From positions 930,001 to 994,000 of the forward strand of contig CAVZBR010000004.1 of assembly GCA_963773585.1 (NCBI GenBank): a stretch of 64,000 bases of DNA, read 5' to 3'. Origin of the DNA: CAVXJN01 sp963773585 (GTDB lineage: Bacteria; Pseudomonadota; Gammaproteobacteria; JASBUN01). Shown piece after piece: positions 9,101 through 17,539 of this stretch; position 1 is the first letter of the stretch; each line of letters starts with the position of its first letter. The notes under the pieces were generated by a model. The model worked only from the letters and a program-made list of their open reading frames with translations. It did no database searches and had not been told where the DNA came from. The position numbers and the translations under genes are program-made.

Positions 9101-10187
9101 CGGACCAGACAGCAGACTCGAAAAACGCCACAGACCCGTGACTAGGCGGCTTGCCGTGCAAGGTATCGTACACGGCATCGGGCGTGACCAGCGGCATGCA
9201 CGAGTGATGGCTGCAATGCTTCTGGTAACAGTTGATGCAAGGTAGATCGGCCTGCAAAGCGATCACGTTGTCGCCGGCCGGTTTCACTTTGCGCGGATCG
9301 GTAGGCCCGCAGATGACGACCATCGGGCGCTCGGTCGCCGACGCGAGATGCGCCGTGCCGGTATCATTCGCGACCACGAACTTCGCCTGGCGGGCCAGCG
9401 GCACGATGTCGAATATCTCCGTGCGTCCGCACAAGTTCACAACCCAGTCGCCGCTCATTTGTTCGATGCGCGTGCATTCGTCGAGTTCGTCCGAGCCGCC
9501 GATCAGTACCGCCCGCAACCCGTCGGATTCATGCAGCCGCCGGCCTAGTTGCGTGTAGCGTTCCGCACCCCAGCGCTTGAGATAGCCGGCGGCCTGGCAA
9601 CCGGGCATGAGCAGCGCATAGCGGTCTGCTTGCAGGTCATGATCAGCCATTAGCTTTGCGGCGCGTTGTTCGTTGCGGGGTGGCACATGAACCACCGGGC
9701 GCGGCGTCACGGTCGGAATGCCGCCGTCAGCCAAAGCGGCACGGCTCTTGTCCAACGGCTTCAACGCCGCGGATTGCGGGTAGATATTGTAAGGAACGCG
9801 CTTGTCGTTACCGATGCGGTAAGGGATGCGGCCGCCGGTGTAGCCCAGGATCGTCAGCAGCGTTGCCGAGCGATCGGTGGTCTGCAGGTCGATGACCAGA
9901 TCGTAGTGGCCCTTTCGTATCTGACGCAGCCATTCGAGCATTGCCCGCCAACGCCGCTTGCGCCGACGCACGTCCACGGCGATTACCTTGGCGAAGCGCG
10001 GGTCGTATTCGAATAGCGGCACCCAGGCAGGCAGCGTGTTCAAATGCAACTCCGCATCGGGGAATGCGCGGCGTATGTCTTCGAATAACGTCGTCGCGCT
10101 GAACACGTCGCCCATCGCGCTCCACTTGATCACCAGGATCCTGCGGATGGTGGTCTGCGCGGGCAGATTGAAGCGGGCTGTTGTCAT
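9087..10187 (-). CDS. Glycosyltransferase family 9 (heptosyltransferase)
   Basis: 366 residues from MTTARFNLPAQ. RRILVIKWSAMGDVFSATT is the GT9 N-terminal loop, YALLMPGCQAAGYLKRW the second-domain start, and FVVANDTGTAHLASA the conserved Asp-containing donor site. Downstream, CGPTDPRKVKPAG and a Cys-rich LPCINCYQKHCSHHSCM segment resemble the WaaC/WaaF/RfaQ group, where late cysteines are common. It probably transfers L-glycero-D-manno-heptose to the inner core. The start at 10187 lies 5 bases after the stop of the lpxL-like gene, so the two minus-strand genes form an operon. The 3' end extends into the palindromic repeats. Confidence 0.87.
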   Translation of the reverse strand: MTTARFNLPAQTTIRRILVIKWSAMGDVFSATTLFEDIRRAFPDAELHLNTLPAWVPLFEYDPRFAKVIAVDVRRRKRRWRAMLEWLRQIRKGHYDLVIDLQTTDRSATLLTILGYTGGRIPYRIGNDKRVPYNIYPQSAALKPLDKSRAALADGGIPTVTPRPVVHVPPRNEQRAAKLMADHDLQADRYALLMPGCQAAGYLKRWGAERYTQLGRRLHESDGLRAVLIGGSDELDECTRIEQMSGDWVVNLCGRTEIFDIVPLARQAKFVVANDTGTAHLASATERPMVVICGPTDPRKVKPAGDNVIALQADLPCINCYQKHCSHHSCMPLVTPDAVYDTLHGKPPSHGSVAFFESAVWSAFRA

Positions 10188-10191
10188 GGTT

Positions 10192-11109
10192 TCAATAGAC
10201 GCGCGGCTCGCCGGGTGGTCGGGTTTTGAAGCGTCGGTGTACCCAGAGGTATTGTTCCGGGGCGAGCGATACCTGTTGTTCGATGGCGGCGTTGATGCGC
10301 GCCGTATCCTGCTCGAGGTCGCCGCTGGGAAAGTCCGGCAGCGCCGGGCCGAACACAAGTCGATAGCCTTTGCTGTCGGCGCGTCGGATGTTGGAGAACG
10401 GCACCACGGCCGCGCCGGTCATGCGCGCCAGACGCGCGGTGCCGCCGTTGGTGGCTGCCCGCACGCCGAAGAACGGCACGAAGACATGGCCTTTGCCGGC
10501 GTAGTTCTGGTCCGGTGCGTACCACACGACGCCATTGCCTTTGAGTGTGCGGATCAGGCTTCGCACGTCGTCGCGCTCGATTGCTCGCGTGTAGGTGCGC
10601 TCGCGCGAACAGCTCATCAGGTAATCGAACAGCGGATTCTTCTGGTGCCGATACATTACGGCAAACGGCACATGGCGGCGGATCAGGCGTCCGCCCAGAT
10701 CCATGTTGGTGAAATGGGCGCCGAGCATGATGACACCTTTACCTTGCTGCAGGGCGTGTTCCAAGTGCTCCAGCCCCTCGGGTTGGTCCAGACCGTCGAG
10801 GGTGCGATCGCTCGCCCACCAGCCGCTGGCGATTTCCGCCACCGCCATGCCGAGGGACTGAAAGTGCTGCCAAAGCACGGCGCGGCGTTCGCGTTCACTC
10901 CAATGGGGAAAGCAAAGTGCGAGGTTGATGCGGGCATAACGTTTCGGTGCTAGCGGAAGCAGCCAGACGAAGGCACCGATGCCGCGGCCGATGGCCAACT
11001 GGGCGCGAAAAGGCAGCGCCGCCAATAAGCGCAAGACACCCATTCCCATCCACATGGGCCAATGTCGGGGGGCTAACAATGCGCGGGGAAGCTGTGGGCG
11101 TTTGGTCAC
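10192..11109 (-). CDS. lpxL: Lipid A biosynthesis acyltransferase, LpxL/HtrB family
   Basis: 305 residues. GAHFTNMDL contains the catalytic H-x4-D pair (His132, Asp137) of the LpxL/LpxM lysophospholipid acyltransferase family. An N-terminal hydrophobic helix (about 20-55) anchors it in the inner membrane. ARINLALCFPHWSERERRAV and YAPDQNYAGKGHVFVPFFG are family hallmarks. It transfers a secondary acyl chain from acyl-ACP to Kdo2-lipid IVA. The neighbours hldE and kdtA serve the same lipid A-core route. It is divergent from hldE; the 142-base gap between them must carry both promoters. LpxL versus LpxM or LpxP cannot be settled by eye. Confidence 0.88.
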   Translation of the reverse strand: MTKRPQLPRALLAPRHWPMWMGMGVLRLLAALPFRAQLAIGRGIGAFVWLLPLAPKRYARINLALCFPHWSERERRAVLWQHFQSLGMAVAEIASGWWASDRTLDGLDQPEGLEHLEHALQQGKGVIMLGAHFTNMDLGGRLIRRHVPFAVMYRHQKNPLFDYLMSCSRERTYTRAIERDDVRSLIRTLKGNGVVWYAPDQNYAGKGHVFVPFFGVRAATNGGTARLARMTGAAVVPFSNIRRADSKGYRLVFGPALPDFPSGDLEQDTARINAAIEQQVSLAPEQYLWVHRRFKTRPPGEPRVY

Positions 11110-11251
11110 TGCGGGTCTTCGTTTGCGGCTGCGCGAATTCTACCGTCGTCCTCGACATGTGGCCACTTCCACGGCCGCGTGCAAGCGCGGCACCGGGCAC
11201 CGTGTGCTATTATGGCCGCACTTTGTGGTCGTGCCTATATCGCTGAATTCT

Positions 11252-12682
11252 ATGAAGATAGAAATTCCTGCTTTCGATGCTGCCCGGGTTCTGGTGGTCG
11301 GCGATCTGATGCTCGATCGCTATTGGCAGGGCGATACGGCACGCATTTCGCCGGAAGCGCCCGTACCGGTAGTGCAGGTCAAGCAGGAAGAGGATCGTCC
11401 CGGCGGCGCCGGCAACGTCGCCTTGAACATCGCCGCGGTCGGTGCCAAAGCGACCCTGCTCGGCTTCACCGGCGACGATCACGCGGCCGACGTCTTGGCG
11501 CAACGCCTTGCGGCAGCCGAGGTGCAATACCACGCCGAAAGGCTCAGCGGCGTGGCTACCATCACCAAATTGCGGGTAATGAGCCGCCACCAACAGCTGC
11601 TGCGACTGGATTTCGAATCGGGTTACGGCGCCATCGACAGCGCAGCTTTGATGCGCCATTACGAAACGGCCCTGCCAGACTGCGATCTGGTGCTGTTGTC
11701 GGACTACGGCAAAGGCGGGCTGCGCGATTGTCGTGCCTTTATCGACCGCGCGCGCGCCGCCGGCAAACCGGTGCTGGTGGATCCCAAAGGCGCCGACTTC
11801 AGCAGCTATCGCGGCGCCACGGTCATCACACCCAATCTGAGCGAATTCGAGGCGGTCGCCGGCAAGAGCGACGATGAAGAACAACTGCTGGCAAAGGCCG
11901 CAGCCATGCTCGAGAACCTGGACCTGCAAGCGTTGTTGATCACGCGCGGCGAACACGGCATGTCCCTGCTGCAGCGCGATCGCGCTGTGTTGAATCTGCC
12001 GACCCGGGCGCGGGAAGTATTCGACGTCACCGGTGCCGGGGACACCGTGATTGCGTTGCTGGCGGCATCGCTGGCGGTGGGCCATGACCTGGCCCAGGCG
12101 ACCGCGGTGGCCAACCTCGGCGCCGGCATCAGCGTCGGCAAGCTCGGTGCCGCCACTGTGAGCGCCGCGGAACTGATCCGCGCCGCGCAGCGGGAACAGG
12201 AAACCGGCACCGGCGTGCTTAACGAAGCGCAGCTCCTCGAAGCAGTCGCGATCGCCCGCGCCCACGGTGAGCGCATGGTCATGACCAACGGCTGTTTCGA
12301 TATCCTGCACGCCGGCCACGTGACCTATCTGCAACAGGCCAAGCGTCTCGGCGAACGCTTGATCGTTGCGGTCAACACCGACGAGTCGGTACGTAAACTC
12401 AAAGGCGAAGGCCGGCCGGTGAACAGCGTCGAGCGACGCATGGCGGTCCTCGCGGCGCTGGGCTGCGTCGACTGGGTGGTGCCGTTCTCGGAGGATACGC
12501 CGCAACGTTTGATCTGCTCCATCGAGCCCGACGTATTGGTCAAGGGCGGCGACAACGATCCGCAGAAAATCCCCGGCGGCGATTGTGTGCGCGCCCGCGG
12601 CGGGGAGGTCCGCGTGCTCGACTATGTCGACGACGTCTCAACCACCAAATTGATTGCGGCTATCCGGGATTCGGAACACTGA
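11252..12682 (+). CDS. hldE: Bifunctional heptose-7-phosphate kinase / heptose-1-phosphate adenylyltransferase
   Basis: 476 residues, the normal length for HldE (RfaE). Residues 1 to about 320 are a ribokinase-type kinase: GDLMLDRYWQGD near the N terminus, GGAGNVALNIAAVGA, and the catalytic VTGAGDTV anion hole with its Asp base. The remainder is a cytidylyltransferase-like domain with TNGCFDILHAGH (H353-A-G-H356, the HxGH nucleotidyl motif) and NTDESVRKLKG. Together they make ADP-D-glycero-manno-heptose from the 7-phosphate, the donor for the GT9 enzymes here. The ATG at 11252 matches the family start; longer upstream readings are artefacts. Confidence 0.95.
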   Translation: MKIEIPAFDAARVLVVGDLMLDRYWQGDTARISPEAPVPVVQVKQEEDRPGGAGNVALNIAAVGAKATLLGFTGDDHAADVLAQRLAAAEVQYHAERLSGVATITKLRVMSRHQQLLRLDFESGYGAIDSAALMRHYETALPDCDLVLLSDYGKGGLRDCRAFIDRARAAGKPVLVDPKGADFSSYRGATVITPNLSEFEAVAGKSDDEEQLLAKAAAMLENLDLQALLITRGEHGMSLLQRDRAVLNLPTRAREVFDVTGAGDTVIALLAASLAVGHDLAQATAVANLGAGISVGKLGAATVSAAELIRAAQREQETGTGVLNEAQLLEAVAIARAHGERMVMTNGCFDILHAGHVTYLQQAKRLGERLIVAVNTDESVRKLKGEGRPVNSVERRMAVLAALGCVDWVVPFSEDTPQRLICSIEPDVLVKGGDNDPQKIPGGDCVRARGGEVRVLDYVDDVSTTKLIAAIRDSEH

Positions 12683-12769
12683 ACGCAGGATCGCATTTGC
12701 GGGCCGGCTGCGGCACCCTATGCTGACCGACGATTCGAGCCCGCAACACCATCAACGCGATTCGCGCTT

Positions 12770-13975
12770 ATGAGCACAGCCAACGAACAGCAGATTTGCA
12801 GGACCGACGTGCTCATATTCGGCGGCGGTGTCGCCGGGTTGTGGCTGCTCGGGCGATTGCGCACCGCGGGTTATCGCGCGCTGCTGCTGGAGACCGCGCG
12901 TCTCGGCGAAGGCCAGACCCGCTATGCGCAGGGTATTATTCACGGCGGCACCAAGTATTCTCTGCAAGGCGCAATCAGCGATGCCGCCAAATCGGTGGCC
13001 AGCATGCCCGCGCGCTGGCGCGGCAGCTTGTCCGATGGCAGCGAGCTCGATCTTGGCGCTGTGCGTCTGCTGTCGGAACATCACTATCTGTGGTCGAGTT
13101 CCAGTCTGACGTCGCGCATGACCGGGTTTTTCGCCAGCCGCGCCATGCACGCCCGCACCGAGACGCGTAGCGGCGACAAACGTCCGGAAGTGTTTCGCGA
13201 TCTGCACTTCCGTGGTCATGTCTATGCACTGGATGAACCGGTCATCGACACGGTGTCGCTGGTGCGGGGCTTGGCCGAACCGCGCCGCGAGCGCACGTTG
13301 CAGGTGCACTGGCCCGAGGGTGTTCAGATCGAAGTGGACCAAGGGGTGCAGGTGCAATTGCACGATCGCGAAGCCGGGTCGATGCTGATTCACGCCAACT
13401 GGCTGGTGTGCTGTGCCGGCGCCGGCAACCAAGCACTGTTGACAGCACTCGGCAAGGATGCGCCGCAAATGCAGCGGCGTCCGGTGCACATGGTGTTGGC
13501 GCGGGGCGAACTGCCGCCGCTGTACGCCCATTGCCTCGGCTTGGGCCCCAATCCACGCATCACCGTGACAACCCATTACCACAGCAGTGGCGATGCGATC
13601 TGGTACGTCGGCGGCCAACTGGCCGAGGACGGCGCCGAGCGCACGCCGGCGGCGCAGGTGGAGGCGGCCCGGCAGGAATTCGCGCAGCTCCTGCCATGGG
13701 TGGATTTGAGCAATGTGCGCTGGCAGACCCTGCGGGTCGACCGCGCCGAACCGCGGCAGCGCGAAGGTGCGCGGCCCTCGGAGGCGTTCGTGGAACGCGA
13801 CGGGCCGGTGATCACCGCCTGGCCGGTGAAAATGGTGTTGGCACCGCTGATGGCCGACCGCGTGCTGGCCGCGGTGCGCGAACGCGGCGCACGCAGCGAT
13901 TGCAGTGACGAGCTGCCGGCGTGGCCGCGTCCCGATTACGCACCCGCGCCCTGGGAAGAATTGCAATGGAGTTGA
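12770..13975 (+). CDS. FAD-dependent oxidoreductase (DAO family)
   Basis: 401 residues. TDVLIFGGGVAGLWLLGRLRTAGY is the dinucleotide-binding fold with GxGxxG, and the EGQTRYAQGIIHGGTKYSL segment is like that of glycerol-3-phosphate and D-amino-acid oxidases (DAO superfamily). A second FAD-contact segment, NWLVCCAGAGNQALL, lies mid-protein. The substrate is unknown. It sits between hldE and kdtA and overlaps the following aldo/keto reductase gene by 10 bases, so the two reductases are translationally coupled and probably act in sequence or on related substrates. A role in modifying a surface sugar or in amino-acid turnover is inference only. Confidence 0.8.
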   Translation: MSTANEQQICRTDVLIFGGGVAGLWLLGRLRTAGYRALLLETARLGEGQTRYAQGIIHGGTKYSLQGAISDAAKSVASMPARWRGSLSDGSELDLGAVRLLSEHHYLWSSSSLTSRMTGFFASRAMHARTETRSGDKRPEVFRDLHFRGHVYALDEPVIDTVSLVRGLAEPRRERTLQVHWPEGVQIEVDQGVQVQLHDREAGSMLIHANWLVCCAGAGNQALLTALGKDAPQMQRRPVHMVLARGELPPLYAHCLGLGPNPRITVTTHYHSSGDAIWYVGGQLAEDGAERTPAAQVEAARQEFAQLLPWVDLSNVRWQTLRVDRAEPRQREGARPSEAFVERDGPVITAWPVKMVLAPLMADRVLAAVRERGARSDCSDELPAWPRPDYAPAPWEELQWS

Positions 13976-14757
13976 GAGCCCTGGGCAGTACCGGACTGCA
14001 AGTCAGCCCGCTGGGCTTGGGCACGGTCAAGTTCGGCCGCAATGAACAGGTCAAATATCCGCGGCCGTTCGATCTACCCAGCGATCACCAGGTGCGGGAA
14101 CTGCTGGCGCTGGCCCGCGACCTCGGCATCAACCTGCTCGATACCGCGCCGGCGTATGGCAGTGCCGAAGTGCGGCTCGGCACATTGCTGCAACGACCGC
14201 AAGACTGGGTCATCGTCAGCAAAGTTGGTGAACATTTCCAGGACGGTCATTCGAGCTTCGACTTCCGTGCCTCCAGCACCCGCGCCAGCGTCCAGCGCAG
14301 CCTGCAGCGCTTGGGGCGGGATGCGTTGGATGTGGTCCTGGTACACTCCGACGGCGATGACCGCCGCATCATCGAGCACGAGGAGGTGCTCGATGAACTG
14401 GCGCGAATGAAACACGAAGGTTTGATCCGTGCCTACGGCATGTCCACCAAGACCGTCGATGGCGGGCTCTGGGCGGTCGAGCATTGCGACGTGGTGATGG
14501 CAACCTACAGCGCCGTCGAAACCGGCGAGCTCCCGGTTTTGGAAGCAGCGGCAAAACTGCACAAGGGTGCCCTGGTGAAAAAAGCACTGCAAAGCGGCCA
14601 CGCGGATTCCAGCGCCGGTGGGCTGGGCGTGGAATCGTCGCTGCGCTTCGTACTGGAACAGCCCGGCGTCAGCAGCGTGATCGTCGGCACCATCAATCCG
14701 GACCATCTGCGCGACGACGTACGTGCAGCGGAGCTGGCATTGGCAGCGTTGCGATAG
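13966..14757 (+). CDS. Aldo/keto reductase
   Basis: 263 residues, compact for the family (usually 270-330). MELRALGSTGLQVSPLGLGTVKFG is the family N terminus. The catalytic tetrad is visible: Asp and Tyr in LLDTAPAYGSAEVRLG, Lys in VIVSKVG, His in VVLVHSDGDD. GVSSVIVGTINPDHL near the C terminus is the NADPH-binding segment. It reduces a carbonyl compound with NADPH in the cytoplasm; the substrate is not evident. The start ATG lies inside the end of the FAD oxidoreductase gene (10-base overlap), and kdtA begins 8 bases after its stop, so all three look like one operon. Confidence 0.87.
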   Translation: MELRALGSTGLQVSPLGLGTVKFGRNEQVKYPRPFDLPSDHQVRELLALARDLGINLLDTAPAYGSAEVRLGTLLQRPQDWVIVSKVGEHFQDGHSSFDFRASSTRASVQRSLQRLGRDALDVVLVHSDGDDRRIIEHEEVLDELARMKHEGLIRAYGMSTKTVDGGLWAVEHCDVVMATYSAVETGELPVLEAAAKLHKGALVKKALQSGHADSSAGGLGVESSLRFVLEQPGVSSVIVGTINPDHLRDDVRAAELALAALR

Positions 14758-14765
14758 GGCTGCGC

Positions 14766-16067
14766 GTGCGGACCTTATACAGCATGGCGATCTATCTGCT
14801 GGCGCCATTCGTGTTTCTGCGCCTGGCATGGCGCAGTCTGCGAGCGCCGGATTATCGCAAACGCTGGTTGGAACGCTTGGCCGTGTACGGCGCGACTAAA
14901 CCGGATACGGTGGATTCCATTTGGCTGCACGCGGTCTCGGTGGGTGAGGTGCAGGCGTCGGTGCCGCTGGTCCACGCGTTGTTGGAGCACTATCCCGGCA
15001 CGCCGCTGGTGTTGACTACCACCACTCCGACCGGCTCCAGGCGGGTGCAGGATCTGTTCGGCGCCAGCGTCATCCATGTGTACGTGCCTTACGATCTGCC
15101 CGGCGCAGTGAGTCGTTTTCTGCGCCGCTTTCGTCCCCGCCTCGCCGTGATCATGGAGACCGAGATCTGGCCCAACCTGTTCGCTGCCTGCGATGACGCC
15201 GGCGTGCCGCTGCTGGTGGCCAACGCTCGACTCTCGCCCCGTTCAGCACGCGGTTACAGCAAAATACGCGCCTTGATCCGCAACACCTTGAGTCACGTTT
15301 CGGTGCTGGCCGCCCAGGGCGAACCCGATGCGCGCCGCTTCCGGGTGCTCGGCCTGCCCCAGGAACGCATTCAGGTCACCGGGAGCATCAAGTTCGAACA
15401 GCGCCTGCCGGCGAGCCTGCGCGAACAGGCCGAAGTGCTGCGCGGCATGCTCGGACGCGATCGTCCGGTGTGGATTGCCGCCTCCACCCACGAAGGCGAA
15501 GACGAACAGGTGCTCGATACTTTCGAACAGGTGTTGCAGCGCCTGCCGCAAACCTTGCTGGTGCTGGTGCCGCGTCATCCGGAACGCTTCGGGCGGGTTG
15601 CAGCCCTGAGTCGCAAACGCGGCTTCGAAGTGGCCTTGCGCAGTGAACAAGAAATCTGTGAAGAACACACCCAAGTTTATCTGGGCGACACGCTTGGCGA
15701 ACTGCCCCTGCTGTATTCCGCCTGCGACGTGGCGTTCGTCGGCGGCTCGCTGACCAGCGTCGGCGGCCACAACCTGCTGGAGCCCGCGTCATTGGGGCTG
15801 CCGGTGCTGGTCGGGGCGAACGTATTCAACTTTGTCGAAATCACGAACATGTTGGTGGAAGTGGGCGCCGCCCGCATAGTACGCGACAGCGGCGATCTCG
15901 CCCGGCACCTGGAACTGCTGTTGCAGGACGCCAACCTGCGCCACGCCATGGGCGAGCAGGGCAAACGCCTGGTGGAAGCCAACCGCGGCGCCCTCGACCA
16001 TCTGTTGCAGATCATCGAAGGCATCCTGCGCGTACACGAAAACGCCGCCGCCAGCCTGAGACGCTGA
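14766..16067 (+). CDS. waaA: 3-deoxy-D-manno-octulosonic acid (Kdo) transferase
   Basis: 433 residues, standard length for WaaA/KdtA. A single N-terminal membrane helix (MAIYLLAPFVFLRLAW) is followed by APDYRKRWLERL, WLHAVSVGEVQASVPLV with the catalytic Glu of the HAVSVGE motif, METEIWPNL, and the GT-B second half (VWIAASTHEGEDE, LGDTLGELPLLYSACDVAFVGGS, GGHNLLEPA). It transfers Kdo from CMP-Kdo to lipid IVA on the inner membrane, the step before LpxL. The GTG at 14766 fits the family start. It ends at another palindromic repeat array, which closes the glycan cluster. Confidence 0.94.
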   Translation: MRTLYSMAIYLLAPFVFLRLAWRSLRAPDYRKRWLERLAVYGATKPDTVDSIWLHAVSVGEVQASVPLVHALLEHYPGTPLVLTTTTPTGSRRVQDLFGASVIHVYVPYDLPGAVSRFLRRFRPRLAVIMETEIWPNLFAACDDAGVPLLVANARLSPRSARGYSKIRALIRNTLSHVSVLAAQGEPDARRFRVLGLPQERIQVTGSIKFEQRLPASLREQAEVLRGMLGRDRPVWIAASTHEGEDEQVLDTFEQVLQRLPQTLLVLVPRHPERFGRVAALSRKRGFEVALRSEQEICEEHTQVYLGDTLGELPLLYSACDVAFVGGSLTSVGGHNLLEPASLGLPVLVGANVFNFVEITNMLVEVGAARIVRDSGDLARHLELLLQDANLRHAMGEQGKRLVEANRGALDHLLQIIEGILRVHENAAASLRR

Positions 16068-16088
16068 CGCGGCCGCGAAACGTCCGCG

Positions 16089-16900
16089 TCGGGTCCGGCC
16101 TTCGGCCTTGACCCGACCTACACGGTTCGTTCAAGCGCATCCTGGCAACAAACACCGTAGGTCGGATCAACCCGTAGGTTGGGTCAAGCGCGCAGCGTTT
16201 ATGCCCCCCGGGTACGGACCCAACACCCAACGTATCGGATCACTCCGCAGTCAAAGCCAAACACCGTAGGTTGGGTCAAGCGCGCAGCGTTTATGCCCCC
16301 CGGGTACGGACCCAACACCCAACGTATCGGATCACTCCCGAATTCAAAGCGAAACACCGTAGGTTGGGTCAAGCGCGCAGCGTTTATGCCCCCCGGGTAC
16401 GGACCCAACATCCAATCGCATCGGATCACTCCGCAATCAAAGCGAAGCACCGTAGGTTGGGTCAAGCGCGCAGCGTTTATGCCCCCCGGGTACGGACCCA
16501 GCATCCAACGCATCCGATCACTCCGCAGTCAAAGCCAAACACCGTAGGTTGGGTCAAGCGCGCAGCGCGGACCCAACGACCAACGCGAACATTTCCGCCG
16601 ACATAAATACCGGCGCACCTCGGTACGCGGTCCGTACCGACATGCCGAAGCGAACATTTCCGCCGGGCCAGCCGCAACACGTCGGCACCGGCCTTCGGCC
16701 TTGACCCGACCTACACGGTTCGTTCAAGCGCATCGTTGCAACAAACACCGTAGGTCGGATCAACACGTACGTTGGGTCAAGCGCGCAGCGTTTATGCCCC
16801 CCGGGTACGGACCCAACACCCAACGTATCGGATCACTCCCGAATTCAAAGCCAAACACCGTAGGTTGGGTCAAGCGCGCAGCGCGGACCCAACACCCGCC
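16089..16900. repeat. Palindromic repeat array, about 92-base period
   Basis: Units starting CGTAGGTTGGGTCAAGCGCGCAGCG begin at 16174, 16265, 16358, 16451 and 16543 (periods 91-93), with further copies near 16769 and 16858. Two inverted variants with GTCGGGTC/GACCCGAC arms and a GGCC-TTC-GGCC head lie at 16089-16118 and near 16690. The segments between palindromes are themselves repeated (ATCGGATCACTCC), so this is not a CRISPR array. The array fills the gap between kdtA and the hemerythrin gene. Confidence 0.92.
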
Positions 16901-17437
16901 TCACTTACCGTCGTCCGACGATCGCGGCTGGCGCCGATCCTTCATCGCGCGACCGATGTTCTTTAAATCGTCACTGCTCAACAGGTCCTGCGCCCGGTCG
17001 AAAAATTCGTCCTCTTCCTTTTGAATGTGCTCCCGATAGAGCGCACAGAATTGCTCCACCAGCGCCGCAAACTGCTCGGTGTCGCCGATGTTGCGCGGGT
17101 CGACCAGCATCGGACCGAGATCATTCCAGGCCGCATCGATGTGTTCATGGTCCTGGCGCAGCCCATGCACCAGCTCCGCCATCGTCGTCGACGTGCGCAC
17201 CACCCGCGGGAAAATATCCTGCTCCTCATCTTCGTGGTGCAATTGCGCCGCAGTGGAAAAATATCGGTGCGCCTTGCGCGCCGCCTTCATCGCCTCGTCG
17301 TCGACACCGCTGTGCTTGAGATGCTCAGCGAGCCGCTGCATCAATTCGCAGTGGCCAAGCATGCGTTGATGACAGGCGCGGATCAGGCCCAGCGGGTCGC
17401 TGAAATCGGGCGCCGGTTTGGGAAACGGATCGTTCAT
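16901..17437 (-). CDS. Hemerythrin HHE-domain protein
   Basis: 178 residues from MNDPFPKPAPDF. Helix-rich, with iron-ligand-like motifs in order: ACHQRM (His23), LHHEDEEQ, RQDHEHIDAAW and REHIQKEEDEF, the H-x3-E / H-x4-E pattern of hemerythrin domains, which bind a di-iron centre and sense or carry oxygen or protect against oxidants. The length suits a single cytoplasmic domain with a charged C-terminal tail. The start has a GGAG ribosome site. It is transcribed away from a palindromic repeat array and lies downstream of tolC on the same strand, beyond a strong hairpin, so it probably has its own promoter. Confidence 0.85.
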   Translation of the reverse strand: MNDPFPKPAPDFSDPLGLIRACHQRMLGHCELMQRLAEHLKHSGVDDEAMKAARKAHRYFSTAAQLHHEDEEQDIFPRVVRTSTTMAELVHGLRQDHEHIDAAWNDLGPMLVDPRNIGDTEQFAALVEQFCALYREHIQKEEDEFFDRAQDLLSSDDLKNIGRAMKDRRQPRSSDDGK

Positions 17438-17508
17438 GGGCAGACTCCGGAGTTCTGGATCGACTGCGCAGCGGCCGGCGTTTGCGGCCTCGCCCGGTCG
17501 GGCTATGC

Positions 17509-17530
17509 GGCCGGGCAACGCTGCCCGGCC
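17509..17530 (-). terminator. Strong hairpin downstream of tolC
   Basis: A perfect 9-base stem, GGCCGGGCA with TGCCCGGCC, and a 4-base loop lies about 10 bases past the tolC stop. No clear T-run follows on the minus strand, so it may be an attenuated or Rho-assisted terminator, or simply protect the mRNA end. Confidence 0.5.
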
Positions 17531-17539
17531 GTGCGCGTC

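Noticed and set aside
10979..11251. 91-codon N-terminal extension of HldE
   Set aside because: It overlaps the divergent lpxL gene start and is absent from the family; ATG 11252 matches known starts.
12752..13966. 404-codon minus-strand frame
   Set aside because: Shadow of the FAD oxidoreductase gene; composition is atypical and no domain is visible.
16174..16640. Possible CRISPR array (regular spacing of about 92 bases)
   Set aside because: The intervals between repeats are themselves repeated, the repeat is a long palindrome, and no cas gene is near.
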